From assembly GCF_036588685.1 (NCBI RefSeq), contig NW_026963296.1:868001-932000 (forward strand): DNA of 64,000 nucleotides. The letters run 5' to 3'. The position numbers were made by a program, and so were the translations under genes. The stretch comes from Mytilus trossulus. Lineage: Eukaryota; Mollusca; Bivalvia; Mytilida; Mytilidae. Every line of letters starts with the position of its first letter. The first letter of the stretch is position 1. The notes below the pieces were generated by a model that was given only the letters and a program-made list of their open reading frames with translations, did no database searches and was not told the origin of the DNA. Shown piece by piece: positions 22,646-35,050 of this stretch.

Positions 22646-22957
22646 AAAATAAAATTGAGAATGGAAATGGGGAATGTGTCAAAGAGACAACAACCCGACC
22701 AAATAAAAAACAACAGCAGAAGGTCACAAACAGGTCTTCAATGTAGCGAGAAATTCCCGCACCCGGAGGCGTCCTTCAGCTGGCCCCTAAACAAATATAT
22801 ACTAGTTCAGTGATAATGAACGCCATACTAATTTCCAAATTGTACACAAGAAACTAATATAAAAATAATACAAGACTAACAAAGGCCAGAGGCTCCTGAC
22901 TTGGGACAGGCGCAAAAATGCGGCGGGGTTAAACATGTTTGTATACCTCTAACCAAT
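22646..22957 (-). repeat. PLE 3' tail insertion, type C
   Basis: Matches the 3' tail of the PLE at 437-2105 in inverse orientation (AATGGAAATGGGGAATGTG, then GCGGCGGGGTTAAACATG). The sister copy of the tandem duplication lacks it, so its boundaries are directly visible. Confidence 0.8.
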
Positions 22958-23457
22958 GTTTATTTGGGTTCCGTCTTATATTTCCTTCTTTGAGTATATA
23001 TCATGTAGGCAGCTTCATTGCGTAGATCTGATATTGTGCGATTCACTTTACGACATACAGTCTAGAGAGGAAAATGCACTGAATTGTTTACCCTCGTGTT
23101 TACCTCATATTTACAGCATAAAGTCTTGTATTGGTTTAATTCTCCAACTCCTGGATATATAACAGATAAAGAAGAGCTATGGTGATCTGATCATGAAGCA
23201 CAATCGGCACATGCATAAAATAACGCGTTTAAAGTTCTGATCACCATCTCACAGTCAGAGAGAGGCATTTTTTTTTCTTTCAGAAAATCTGTTTCTTTAG
23301 TATTTTAGATAATTTAAGTTGTTCTGGTATTTGTGTTGTTATGTTACCTTAAAAATCACAAGACTGTAGCACATAAATTTTACACATTAATGTTTGTGTT
23401 GAATGCTGCGTATAAAACATATATGCTCAAACGAAAATTCATTAATACAAGGTTTAT

Positions 23458-23598
23458 AGCTGACAATACTGTATGGGCTTGGCTCATTGTTGTAGGTCGT
23501 ACAGCGACCTATAGTGTTAATGTCCGTGTCATTTTGGTCTCTTGTTGACAGTTGTCTCATTGGCAATCATACCATATCTTCTTTTTATATTTATTTGG
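23458..23598 (+). repeat. PLE 3' tail insertion, type D
   Basis: Matches 30955-31085 of the PLE tail (GGCAATCATACCA near its end). Present in only one of the two sister sequences (compare 22355-22390), giving a clean insertion of about 140 bp. Confidence 0.75.
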
Positions 23599-23650
23599 TA
23601 GAATAACCCAGATGCTCGTTTTGTCTGTATAAGTCATTACAATGTCGTCA

Positions 23651-24149
23651 GCGTCAAATTAGAATAATACGAAAAGCATTGTAACCTAAATCAGACTCGG
23701 GCCAGCTATGTTACGGGCAAACAATACTTACTTTTATTGATTTCAACTGATTATTTCCAATTTCAAATTAACAGAAAATGACAAGTATCCTTGATATAAA
23801 TAATCAACATATGACCCCCTACATTTTAAAAATCATATATCATCGCATCGGATCTATTGACAGTGAAATTTCCTGAAGAACAGAAAACCCAATTGTTGGA
23901 TTGCCGCATTGGTCATATAGAATAGTATCGAAGGTTAGGATAGCTGTAGACAGCAAAGTAATATCTATAAGTTAGTTAATACATGAACATATTTTACCTT
24001 TACAAAGTTATTGTCCTTTAGGAAAATTTGTCATAATTTGTTAATCTAGTTTGCTTTCTTTGAAAAATCACCTCCTTTGAAACTGCTAAATTAATTCAGC
24101 CAATTTTGGTTGAATGAGTTTTAGAGTATCTAGTATACATTTTTTGTTT
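23651..24149. other. Non-coding, nothing recognised
   Basis: No exon, repeat or transposon end noticed. Confidence 0.35.
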
Positions 24150-24340
24150 TTCCTTCAGCGTCAGCAAACATAGCAGTTATGGTTTAAATAATTATTTAAT
24201 CCTATGCTCTTCAACTTCGTACTTTATTTAGTCGTTTTCACTTTGTATTTAGCATCACTGATGATTATTTTGTAGACATACCGCGAGTCTGATGCAAATA
24301 CGAAACTTCAATCCTGGCATCTATGACGATTTTATAACTG
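24150..24340 (+). repeat. Hammerhead-ribozyme repeat, copy 5
   Basis: The motif is at 24252-24295. Stem I (GCAUCA with UGAUGC) is perfectly paired although both strands differ from the other copies, a compensatory change. CUGAUGA is kept but GAAA is replaced by AUAC, so catalysis is lost. Confidence 0.6.
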
Positions 24341-25132
24341 TTATTCTAGGAGTAAAATGCAGTTGTTTGCTTTAGGAAAAAACATATGACAGATACATAG
24401 AACATTTAAATGCATGTTTAAGCTACTCATTAATAAATATATGTATTGAGAAGAAAATTAATTATTGATGAAAGATTTACGCAAAAAATCTTCCGAGCTT
24501 CTTGTTTATTATACTATCTATGCATCATGTATATATAACTTGTATATACATTCTTTTCTTCGTTTTTGATATCCAATCTAACAGTTGAGCTAACACTGGG
24601 TTAAAAGTTACAAATTCAACACAAATAGTAATTAAGCGTTATTAATTAAACGTACGGTAAGGTTGAAGAAACTATTGCTTTATTAGGTTCCTGACATATA
24701 TTGTTCAACCATCGTGGTTAATTACAAACTGTTTTCATGAGCAGTGATGTGATCTGTATATGCATGAATAGTAAATTTCATATTTTTCTATAGTTCATAT
24801 TAGAATGTGATGCTACTGTCATATGAGTGAGAGGTCCAACGTTAAAAAAAAACAGGTTCAATCCAACTTTTTCTACATCTGAAAATGTCTGTACCAAATC
24901 CGGAATATGACAGTTGTTGATTTTGATTTTGCCATTTGATTAGGGATTTTTCGTTTTAATTTAAGAATGTATTGCTCAGAAAGTAAGGTCGTGACGTCCT
25001 CATGCAAAGTTGTTCTTAGACATTGTGTTGAGTCGTTTTTGTAACATAATTTTAGAAAATCATTAATATTTAGAATAATTCATACGATTGCAAACATTTA
25101 ATTTATAAAAATACCATATAATTGATCTTTAG

Positions 25133-25262
25133 TCTTGGAGTGTCATGTGTACTATTGTTTTTCTGTTTGTCTTTCTCATTTTTAGCCATGGCGTTGTCAG
25201 TTTATTTTAGATTTAGAGTTTGACTGTCCCTTTGGTACAAATGTATCTTTCGTCTCTCTTTT
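25133..25262 (+). repeat. PLE 3' tail insertion, type B
   Basis: The block with AGCCATGGCGTTGTCAGTTT is the inverse of 19349-19470. It is absent from the same place in duplication copy 2 (33665-33684), so it arrived after the duplication. Confidence 0.75.
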
Positions 25263-26399
25263 ATAATTAAATCGGCACAACTTGGCATATTTCGGTACTC
25301 TAAGTTATTATATCTACCGAAGTAAGCAGAATGGGTTATGCATGCAGTTAATTTATTATTATAATTATATTCTCTTAGGACCTCAAAGATATTTTAAGTT
25401 CTACATATATAGCACGCATTTTACAAATTAACGATTTTAATTTACGAAAAGCGCAAATTCGAAAAATTGTTCGCACAAAACGTAGAAAAATCATGCAATT
25501 GTAACGCGCTGATATACACATTTTAAGGGAGAGGCAGACGACACAAAAGGTTACCCAAAATTTATAAACATAATAAATCTGTCATAAACTGTCAACTCAA
25601 TGGTACAGAAAAAAAACAGAAAGACACAAAAATTCTACAAATTATATCATAGACAACTAAGGTAACAGGCAACATCAAATACGGAGGTGATCACAACCAG
25701 TCATGTATTACAGTTTAGAAGTATAAAGCCTGTAGTTTCAATTTAGAAGATTTTCAAATGTTAGAAAACATAATGAACAAATTGCTTCAAAGTAAAGGGC
25801 AATAATGGCAACATTGGTATACCGCTGTTCGAACTTCATAAATCAACTGAGAAAAAAAAACAATTTCGGACTACTAACTAGAACAGATGGATACATATGC
25901 GGAGATCAATAAAATGTCATAAGAGAGACACAAAACAGTTAAGTTTAAAAAATAAGCTCCTATAAATGTACGTGTTCGTATCTTATTGAATGAAATAAAC
26001 TTTACCTATTGGTAACCACTTAAGCGACACAATTTATTTTTCGATTATTAAAAGTACTATCAATTTCAAAATATGATATTATTCGCTTGGTTTCGTGATT
26101 GACTATTTGCTTTTATCATTGATAGACATATTGTTTTCCTTAATTACCTGTCACGGTATGAAATACGAGCTTCACCTTTTGGGTAACACAAATATTTCGA
26201 TGTTATTCATTATTTATATTGTTTAAAATACTTTTCAAACAGTAATATCTATATTTTGAAATATTAACATAATAAAGGTTATCAAATTCAAGTAGTTGTG
26301 GGTCATTAAAAATGTAACAAGAAAACAAAAGGTTTTAACACACTTAATGAAAACAACAAGTTACTCGTATAGATTTTATAGTATTAATTTCAAAATGTC

Positions 26400-26473
26400 A
26401 TTATTTAAGAACATGCATCCCGAAAACAAAGCTCTTGTCTGTCATAGTGATTTTATTGTGTGCCACTGAAATA
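26400..26473 (+). other. Putative non-coding first exon of ART-like gene 1
   Basis: A conserved block ends in a strong donor, GTAAGTGTG at 26474, and has a conserved counterpart ending at 35795. The matching acceptor is TTTGCAG at 27251-27257, so the intron is 26474-27257. The 5' end of the exon is unknown. Confidence 0.5.
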
Positions 26474-26696
26474 GTAAGTGTGTTTTTATTTATTTGTCTA
26501 TATCAATGAATCTTAAATGTTCTAATTCAAAAATGGGGCTCAAAATTACAAATCTATGTACATGGTACTTTTTGTTTATGAAATCAAGCATTCTTTATCC
26601 CTTGCACCTCCATGTTGACTGATCGAATTACAGAGCTAAAAGTCCAGAATCTAAAAAAAACATACTTTGATTCAGAATATTAAAGAACCCAAAGAG

Positions 26697-26840
26697 CTGA
26701 AGTAAAATCACAAAAATACTGAACTTCGAGGAAAATTCAATCGGAAAGTCCCTAATCAAATGGCAAAATCAAATGAAAAAAACAAATCAAAGGAATGGAC
26801 AACAACCTAACTTAGTACAGGCATTTTAGAATGTTTATCC
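26697..26840 (+). repeat. Family E repeat copy
   Basis: Shares GTAAAATCACAAAAATACT and GGACAACAACCTAACTTAG-like wording with 2428-2725; lies within the 5'UTR intron of ART-like gene 1. Confidence 0.5.
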
Positions 26841-27345
26841 GATTGAAGAAAATTGACAAATAAGAAAGGTATACAAAGTATTAAAAAAAGTATCGATTAC
26901 CCTTTTGAATACTTTTTCCGAAACGAATTCGATGACAATCAGCAAGACCAATTTCAATCTCTCTTTTTTTACATAAAACCTTGTGGTACAGTTTCATAGA
27001 TATCCATAGACTTGAACTCTGTTATTGTTACTGTTCTGGTGGATTTTTTTTGGCATCTAGTTCCTAAACGGTGTATGTTATAACCTCTAATAGTTGCGTG
27101 GTCGATTATGGTCTGGAGCATTTAAAACGCTGCTCAGATTTAACTTTATTAGAAGCTGATTAAAATTGTATGTTACATGTACATGTATATAAGTTTCTTC
27201 ATCAGCTTGTTAATTCTATAATGCTAAGTTAATAATAAGAAATGCATCTGTTTGCAGGAGAATTTCTTTGAAAGTAATTCGACAGTAAATACCAAATATT
27301 TGATAACTGTGATCGTGTATTATTTTCTTTCTATATTATTCAACA

Positions 27346-27825
27346 ATGGCATCAAATCCCGCACTACAGAATGGAAAAGTTTACCGACTTCTGGCACAAG
27401 ATGATAAACCTGAGGATGGATTATTTGCTAAAGACTATTATATGACGGAGCGGTCGACGGTCACAGCTGCCTATCATGTTGCCTATGGAAGTAGTAATAA
27501 TAGACGGGATTCAAAATACATCTCAGCCTGTCTTAACTATAATGACGCACTAAGACTCTCAAAGAAAAATCCATTCTACAACGGCCACATTGTAAGCATT
27601 GATATAGATCAGTTGAATGTTCTACATGTATATGATTTAAACGTTAGGCAGCAGCTAAATGCAGAACAAAAAGAAGAAAATCCGGTAACAATTAATAGGT
27701 TCGCCTCACATGCCATGGACAGAAACGAAGTGCTAATAGTTGGTCCTGTTCCAGCTAATTGTGTGACAATTATAACAAAGAGACAAGATCTTCCTAATCG
27801 CCATGGAAATGTACCTCGCCACTGA
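27346..27825 (+). CDS. ADP-ribosyltransferase-like protein 1, 159 aa (tentative)
   Basis: An uninterrupted ATG-to-TGA frame in one coding exon preceded by a spliced 5'UTR. No signal peptide or membrane segment is visible, so it is probably intracellular. The layout recalls the R-S-E class of ADP-ribosyltransferases. There is an early Arg (YRLL, Arg14), a middle strand with S-x-x-x-S (SKYISAC, 56-62) and a late NEVLIV strand (Glu128) just before GPVPANCV. A family of small YR...HV...GS proteins exists in bacteria and invertebrates, and this could belong there, but no search was done. Some ART-fold proteins act as toxins or immune effectors and others do not; the role is unknown. About three quarters of residues match the paralogue at 39967-40422, which argues for a functional protein. 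Confidence 0.7.
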   Translation: MASNPALQNGKVYRLLAQDDKPEDGLFAKDYYMTERSTVTAAYHVAYGSSNNRRDSKYISACLNYNDALRLSKKNPFYNGHIVSIDIDQLNVLHVYDLNVRQQLNAEQKEENPVTINRFASHAMDRNEVLIVGPVPANCVTIITKRQDLPNRHGNVPRH

Positions 27826-28166
27826 ATGTATCGCCTATGTCTTTAACAAAAAATGGTTAAATGTTCAAACATTTTCCTTTATTGTCTTGTTTAAAACAAA
27901 TGTATATATTTTTTTATATATACTGCAGCTGTGCTATTTGAGAAGTCAAATTGCATTGACCGTATATTCATATGTGTTATACAGTCACTGATCGTATATC
28001 ACCTTGTTTATGACGTTGACAATGTGTTTCCATAGAGTTTTATTTATGACGTCAATAAAACATACAGGTTCGCGGAAATTTAACGTCGTCCGCTTCAAAT
28101 TAAGAAATGATGTTTCTACCCAAAATGCTTCATTTAGAACAGTTTAAAGAGCTGCAGTATATAAAA

Positions 28167-28309
28167 ATAACCATACATTGTCTCGAAATATCAATGTTAT
28201 TTGTACTCGGCTCAAAACAGGTAGAAATGCTCGACACAGCCTCACTTTCTACCTGTTTCTAAGCCTTGTACAAATAACATTGATATTTCGAGACAATGAA
28301 TGTTTATTC
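28167..28309. repeat. Long near-perfect hairpin
   Basis: Arms 28167-28228 and 28246-28309 are inverted copies (TCTCGAAATATCAATGTTAT in one, its complement in the other) with roughly 90 percent identity and a loop of about 18 nt. It could be a foldback miniature element or a transcribed hairpin. Confidence 0.75.
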
Positions 28310-29559
28310 TATATTTACACGGCATTAATATTGGGGTCATGATAATTTTAAAGAGTCATCAAATATTTTTTTTCTTTTTTGAAACCTTCTACAGTCTCAT
28401 AGACAAGCCTTAGTTTTAAGTATCATGAAACCATCTTAGTTTGTTAAATTTCCTTGCAATGTTAGATATAAGATAAAAGCATGGCGAATCAAATCGAGAT
28501 CACTCTTGTTGGTGTTTTGTGAATTATTGTTCCTATTTGATGCTTGTAGTACAATACGGTTAATACAGCTATTTTTAGTACTAGTATATCATATAAAATC
28601 TATCGGATATTCAGCGAGAGCTTGATATTGTTTAGCCATTTACATCACGAATTCGCCATTGACAAAGTTGCATTAAAACCACTTTCAAATATGCTTGACC
28701 TTCGAGCGAACCTGAGATCACCCATGATTAATTAGAGCGGTTCGGTTTGGTTAGTTTTTATTTTTCAATGTTTTATATTGTATGCTGTTATTGGTCTTTA
28801 TGTCTATTCTTTGTGATAAAATTGAGAATGAAAATGGGATGTGTCAAAGAGATACTCGACTAAAGAGCTGAAACGCCAATGTAGAATGAAAAACATATAG
28901 CAATACGTACAGTAAAATTCTAAACGACGTCCAAGTCCATTATTAGATTAAATTTACAGAAAAACCTACACAGTATGACAATAAGATCTACCGGCAGTTG
29001 CTGAAAACCTTGATTCACTAAAGTAAAAGATATGTACTAGCAAATGAATCATGATTTAAACGGCTTGAATCTGAATGTCTACTTTGGTAAAGTTTGTCTC
29101 TCTTTTTCAGTGCTACATGTATTGCCTTTATCGTGGTAGTAGATTTTTATTGACCTAGTCATTTAGTTTTTATTGAAGTAGGAAGCTAGAGTCCTCAAAG
29201 AGAATAACTGATCTTTGGCAAGAAAACGGATAATTTTTATCATTTAGGATGGGAGGTGTTCTTACAACCGCAGTGTTAAAAAGCTATACACATAGTAGAT
29301 AAACTACTCAACCTATCACTACACCGCCGTGGTCCCAGGTTAATTTAAGAGAACATGAGTTGAGCAAATAAATATTTATAGCATTTTGATATGTTGGCTT
29401 TAATTTGAGCAATGCGTAAGAAAAAGATAACTTTCCTATTTAATTAAATGGTTGTTTGGTGAAGCTGAATGTAGATATATTTGCTGCAAATCAATTAAAG
29501 CCGTCTTCAATAATGAGAAAGATAAATATGCTAAATATACGTAGTGGAGGTGTGATGAG
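28310..29559. other. Non-coding stretch with a faint type C relic
   Basis: 28817-28860 resembles the outer end of the type C tail (AAATTGAGAATGAAAATGGG). No exon or other repeat seen. Confidence 0.35.
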
Positions 29560-31087
29560 ATGATTGAAGCTGTTAATTTTCTCCTTGATAATATTTACGT
29601 ACGTTTCGCAACAAAGTTTATCGACAGGTTTTAGGTACTCCCATGGGCACTAAATTTGCCCCTTTAATATCAGACTTGTGTTTGTACTGTTACGAATCAC
29701 CATTCTGACTAAACTCAGTAAAGACCCGTTATCTTGATGATATTTTTTCGTTAATTAATCACGAATTTTCTCAATATACTGCTGAACTTTACCCCAAGAA
29801 ACTTATTTTAAATAAATCAAATTTATTCGGTAATAGCTGTCCTTTCCTGGATTTAGATATTTCGGTTTTAAACGAGAAACTACACACTAGAATTTACGAC
29901 AAAAGAGACGATCTGTCGTTCCCTATTGTTAATTTTCCATTTTTAAATGTTGATGTTCCTTTGGCACCATCTTACGGTGTTTATATTTCACAACTTGTTC
30001 GCTATGTCCGTGTTTGTAGTGACATTTTTTGATTTTAACGAACGCAACCTATGTATTACTGGTAAATTATTAAACCAGTGATATCGTTACCATAAATTAC
30101 TTAAAAATTTTACTAATTTTTTCCATAGATATAAAGATTTGGTTTTGAAGTTTGGTTGTACCTGTAGAAAACTTATTTTAAACGGGATAGCACATCCTCA
30201 TTTTTACGGAAATGTTGTTAACCATGCCCGGAAATTTAGAAATGATCCATGTAAACTTTTCGCTCCTTTAAATAAATTTATTCTAAAAGATTACCTATTC
30301 AATACTGTAATAAGATCATCGAATGTTGTTTTTATTGGTATAAATATTGATTTTGTTATCAGTAGATTACAAGCTAACTAACTATTACTAGTATGTTATA
30401 TACATATTAATGGATCTGTCGATACCTGTAAATTGGCATTGCACAAGGTCATGTTTTTCTCTGGCTGTTACGACGTCTTTACACTAAATCCATTGGATGT
30501 TGGATTTGTACGGATTGATTGTTTAGTCTTATAGGCATGATTTTTTTATTAGTTGTTAGTGGCTTTGAACAACTGTCAGATAACTGCGAGTACTCTCAGA
30601 TCTGTTCATTGTGTCTTTTTGTGTCGGGATGTATATGTACCCAGCCACGTCCACTTGTTCTTTTTGTCCATCTGATGAGTTAAGCCTTTTTCAACTGATG
30701 TTTATAGTTCGTTCTTGTGTTGTACTGTTATACCACTGTCCCAGGTTAGGAGAGGGTAGGGATCCCGCTAACATGTTTAACCCCGCCACATTAGTTATGT
30801 ATGTGCCTGTCCCAAGTAAGGAGCCAGTAATTCAGTGGTTGTCGTTTGTTTCTGTGTTACATATGTGTTTACGTTAATTTTTTTACATAAATAAGGCCGT
30901 TAGTTTTCTCGTTTGAATTGTTTAACATTGTCTTATCGGGACCATTTATAGCTGACTATGCGGTATGGGCTTTATTCATTGTTGAAGCCCGTACGGTGAC
31001 CTATAGTTGTTAATGTTTGTGTAATTTTGGTCTTTTGTGAATAGTTGTCTTATTGGCAATCATACCACATCTTCTTTCGTATATTAT
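29560..31087 (+). mobile_element. Penelope-like element copy with 3' tail type D
   Basis: Decayed RT: a PMGTKFAP block (about 29641-29666), a YLDDIF catalytic block (about 29731-29748), a KRDD-containing segment, the YGVYISQLVRYVRVC block, and a final frame 30139-30381 (GIAHPHFYGNVV to SRLQAN). Several frameshifts and at least one deletion before the catalytic block make it non-functional. From 30382 the sequence is non-coding tail, ending near 31087 with GGCAATCATACCACATCTTC. That end is the dispersed type D repeat seen alone at 23458-23598 and 31418-31700. Confidence 0.75.
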
Positions 31088-31417
31088 TTTAACGATAACA
31101 TTTTATACATTGAGTAGTTTTCAGTCGTTTGTCCCTAACATTTTCATCTTTGTCCACCTTGTATTAAATATTGAATTCTCTGATATGGTTCTTTACTCTA
31201 TGTCTCCTGAACATTAGTGTTAAATTACTTAAACGATCAAATGTTATGTATAAATACAATGCAAATGCAATTGTAGTGACATTTATTTAGTTATTCATAG
31301 TCAGTTTTTTTAGGATATATTTTAATTCGTAAAGCGGATTTCTTTAATGGTTCTGTAGCTTTTATCGACCATTGTGATCACAAGTTAATAAAGTTGTCCG
31401 ACATTGCACGAATTGAA

Positions 31418-31700
31418 TATATAAAAAAGAAGATGTGGTATGATTGCCAATGAGACAACTGTCCGCATGAGACCAGAATGACACATATAATTAACAACTA
31501 TATGTCACCGTCGCCTTCAACAATGAGCAAATCCAATACCGCATAGTCAGCTTTAAAAGGCCCCGAAATCACAACGTAAAACAATTCAAACGAGATAACT
31601 AACGGCCTTATTTATATTCAAAAAATGAACGCAAAACAACGACAGCCATTGAATTACAGGCTCCTGGCTTGCGACAGGCACATACATACATGCAGAAAAG
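31418..31700 (-). repeat. PLE 3' tail fragment, type D, facing the previous copy
   Basis: Inverse orientation to the tail at 30912-31087, so the two 3' ends face each other across about 330 bp. It includes GAAGATGTGGTATGATTGCC and CCGCATAGTCAGCTTT. Confidence 0.75.
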
Positions 31701-32299
31701 TCACTAGATAAAACGCGTTTAATGATTTGTTTGTAAATTTTCCTTTAAACAGCCCACTGTTTTTCTTAAATTGTGCATGCGTTGAACATATTTTCATTTA
31801 ACTCTACCTAATGAGAGATTATGTGTTTGCTAATACAAATTCAAGATAGTATGTGTTGTATATGTGGACTGTGGATTCCTTGACCACTTGTGTATAGATA
31901 CAAAAGTTCATGAATAATATTTTGAATGTTGCGATTTGTAGATATATATCATTATGTCAGTGACAGATAAGATCTTTTGTCACAAACGAAACATGTGTAC
32001 GGTTTATTGTTGGCGTGATGGTATCTTATGAGAATACATAATACCCGTAGTCAAAAATGGTTTGATGACATGATCATCCGTGTTTATAAAATGAAAGCGG
32101 GAATTAATTTTTACGAATCATCTTTTTTAAAGATAATCTTAATTATTTCTTATAAATTTATATTCAATATTCAGACAGTAATGACGGTTTTGTGTGATTT
32201 ACATGTGTGTGTTCCGTTATACGATCTTTATGATCAGAACTATAATGTCGTAAATTCTTTAGGATGTGGATATCCAGTAAGCACATTATGACCAAATTT
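31701..32299. other. Non-coding, nothing recognised
   Basis: An 87-codon frame at 32028-32291 has no recognisable motif and no splice context; treated as chance. Confidence 0.3.
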
Positions 32300-32545
32300 T
32301 GTGTTTTGATACATGTTTCTGTTGTTTCCCGTGACCTTGATTTTTGTTAGGTGCTCACTGGGCGTCTTCCTTATTCTATAGTCCTTGGTCCGTCACTGGT
32401 AAAAGGTATCACGTGGTTCACGCATATGCCGGATTTTGCCTTTAACATTTTTTTTTATTTGAGCGTCACTGAGTAGTCTTTTGTAAACGAAACACGCGTC
32501 TGACGCAAATATAAAATTTTAATCCTACTATCTATAATGAGTTTA
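32300..32545 (+). repeat. Hammerhead-ribozyme repeat, copy 6
   Basis: The motif at 32461-32506 has perfect six-pair stem I (GCGUCA with UGACGC), GAAA and GUC, but the core reads CUGAGUA instead of CUGAUGA. Predicted cleavage would be after 32500 in an intact relative. Confidence 0.6.
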
Positions 32546-32759
32546 TTGCCTGTTGAGTGACCTCATTTTGGAATTTATGAATAACAATGCATTGTCCATA
32601 TGGGATTTGTAACAAGGAAGCATAATATTTTTGACCGACTTTAGGGCGTATCAAGTATCGAAAAATGTAATAATTGTATATTACATTTGTATCAAGTTAA
32701 CAGTATCTTTTGACCAATTTTCTTTCATAATTGAAAATTTCTTCATGTATTTGGTGGTA

Positions 32760-33505
32760 GTAGCCTACGTCTTTATCCCCATGTCTGTCCTCTTGGTAAC
32801 ATTTCTACATGAATCTGGTCGTGAGGGCATACGATATTTCCCTAATTTCTGTCTCCTTGGTAACATTGAAACATGTATCTGGTAAAATTGGACTTCTTTT
32901 TTTCTCGAGATATATCTCCTTGCTAACATGGCAACATGTATCTTGTAGTATCAGACTTTTCTTTTCTCGAGATCTATCTCCTTGGTAACATTGTAACATG
33001 TATCTGGTTGTATTGGACTATTACCTTTTTCTCAGATCTATCTCATTAGTGACATTGCAACATGCATCTGGTAGTATTGGACTTTTTTCTTTTCTCGAGA
33101 TCTATCTCCTTGGTAACATTGTAACATGTATTTGGTAGTATTGGACTTCTTCCTGTCTCGAAATATATCTCATTGGTAACATTGTTTCATGTGTCTGGTA
33201 GTATTGGACTTCTTCCTGTCTCAAGATCTATCTCCTTGGTAACATTCCAACATGTATCTGGTAGTATTGGAGTTCTTCCTGTCTCGAAATATATCTCCTT
33301 GGTAACATTGTTTCATGTATCTGGTAGTACAAGACTTCTTTCCTGTCTTAAGATCTATCTCCTTGGTAACATTCCAATATGTATCTGGTGGTATTGGACC
33401 TCTTCCTGTCTCGAAATATATCTCCTTGGTAACATTGTTTCATGTATCTAGTAGTATTAGACTTCTTCTTGTCGGGAAATATATATCCTTGGTAACAGTT
33501 TAAAG
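32760..33505. repeat. Minisatellite, unit 62-63 bp, about 12 copies
   Basis: Repeats of the phrase CTCCTTGGTAACATT followed by CATGTATCTGGTAGTATTGG occur at steps of mostly 62-64 bp. The copies are imperfect. Because some steps are multiples of three, long frames appear on both strands (for example 33173-33451); these are artefacts of the period. Confidence 0.9.
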
Positions 33506-34894
33506 GAACTTGTACTTCATTAGATTTCTCAAATATATTATTCAACGTCGTGGTTAATTACAAACTGATTTCATGAGCAGTGATGGGATCTTTTTATGCA
33601 TGAATATTAAATTTCATATTTTTTGTATAGTTCATATTATAAAGGTTAACAACAATTCTTGATTATTGGAGTGTTATTGTTAAATCGGCACACCTTGGGA
33701 TATTTCGCTACTCTAAGTTGTTAGATCTACCGCTGTACACCGCATGCAGTTAGTTTATTATTAGAGTTATATTCCCTCAAGACCTCGCAGATATTGTAAG
33801 TTATATATATAGCATGCGTTTAACGAATTAACAATTATTCTAATTTACGAAAAGCGCAAATTCGAAAAAAATTCTCGCAAAAGTAGAAAAAATCGGGCAA
33901 ATGTAACATGATATACACATTTTAAAGGAAAGGCAGACGATGCAAAAGGTTTTTTTCAAAATTTATAGACACGATAAATCTGTTATTAACTGTCAACCCA
34001 TAGTGAGGAAAAAAACGGAAAGACAAACAATTAAGTTCTACAAATTATAACATAGACAACTAAAGCAACACGCAACATCAAATACTGAGGGGATCTCAAC
34101 CTGTCATGCGTGTATAAAGTTGTTTTCCTTTTTTTTATATATATAAAAATTCCGGCGAGTGTCTTCCTTTAGACGAGGCAGTATAAAAGTATTATTAATA
34201 TATTGGCATCGTATGTATCCATGTGTTTGTATTATTTTCAAAGGAACGACTTAAAACTAAAGGCTTATAAAGGTTAATTTAAAATTGCAAGCTTTATTTT
34301 GGCTTAAAAAAGTAATAACCCCTAAATTATTATCAACAAAGCGATCAAATTAATAGACATCTGCAAAGTTATCCTGACTGCGAAAGAAAAACTACCGGAG
34401 ACCGTATAGATTACAATGAGACCCTACTGGTCTTTCAATGTCAATAAAGTTTAATAATATTTAGACTTTGTAAAACTTGTCAAAATTTCAGAACAAAATG
34501 CACAGAGCAATGGCGAGACCTCTCTGATCTCTCAATCTTCATGATATTATGCAGATAGTTAATCAATTGAAAGATACAAATGACACCTAAGGGAATTTGG
34601 GTAAACTTCTTATTATTTATGTTTAATGCAGGGATTAAAGTGCCAGTTTGATCATCGTAATATATAGTAAAATCCTTATGGAGCCCGCTTGAATGACAAT
34701 GAGATCTCTTTGTCTTTAAGGTCAATAAAATTAAATAATCTATTAAACTATGTATATACGGATTGTATCAGGAGGATTTCCGAAAATATTATCCAAATCC
34801 GTTCTGATATCACTCATATTTTTTTACTTACAGTTATTACTATTACGCTATTTCTGTTACCGAGTGAGGGGGAAAGATACAAGAGAGATATTGA

Positions 34895-35050
34895 GGCTCG
34901 TTGATCGAAAAAGAAATGACAACACCATGTCTAAAAAAGAAAACACAAAAAGACAAATAATGGTACACTAGACATAACATAGAACACTAAAGACTAAGCA
35001 ACACGAAACCCACCACAAACTTGGGGTGATCTCGTGTGCAGCAGATCTTG
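34895..35050 (-). repeat. PLE 3' tail fragment, type B
   Basis: Aligns with 19390-19540 (ATAACATAGAACACTAAAGA-like wording, then GGGGTGATCTCGTGTG); part of the sequence specific to duplication copy 2. Confidence 0.65.

Larger units (their letters stand above)
21655..23650 (+). repeat. Tandem duplication, unit about 790 bp, 2.5 copies
   Basis: 21655-22450 aligns with 22450-23270 (after removing the insertion 22646-22957), and 22170-22440 aligns again with 23265-23640 (after removing 23458-23598). Landmark pairs are AACGATATGAAAGCAGCATT at 21726 with its near-copy at 22524, and TATAAAACATATATGCTCAAA at 22321 and 23408. Frames in the unit (for example 22450-22647) are broken in the sister copy by stops, so it appears non-coding. 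Confidence 0.75.
24695..27880 (+). repeat. Segmental duplication, copy 1 (with ART-like gene 1)
   Basis: Collinear with 33530-40510. Matching points include GTGGTTAATTACAAACTG (24714 and 33551), AAATCGGCAC (25268 and 33684), the untranslated first exon (26400-26473 and 35725-35795) and the coding exon. Each copy carries its own insertions, for example the type B tail here at 25133-25262. Confidence 0.8.

Noticed and set aside
21655..22647. Protein-coding potential in the 790-bp tandem unit
   Set aside because: The frame at 22450-22647 is interrupted by stops in the sister copy at the same position.
32760..33505. CRISPR-like array
   Set aside because: The whole unit repeats, with no unique spacers, in an animal genome.
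32805..33545. Overlapping frames of 62-92 codons on both strands (for example 33173-33451)
   Set aside because: They are produced by the 62-63-bp minisatellite; repeating peptide phrases follow the DNA period and occur in several frames.
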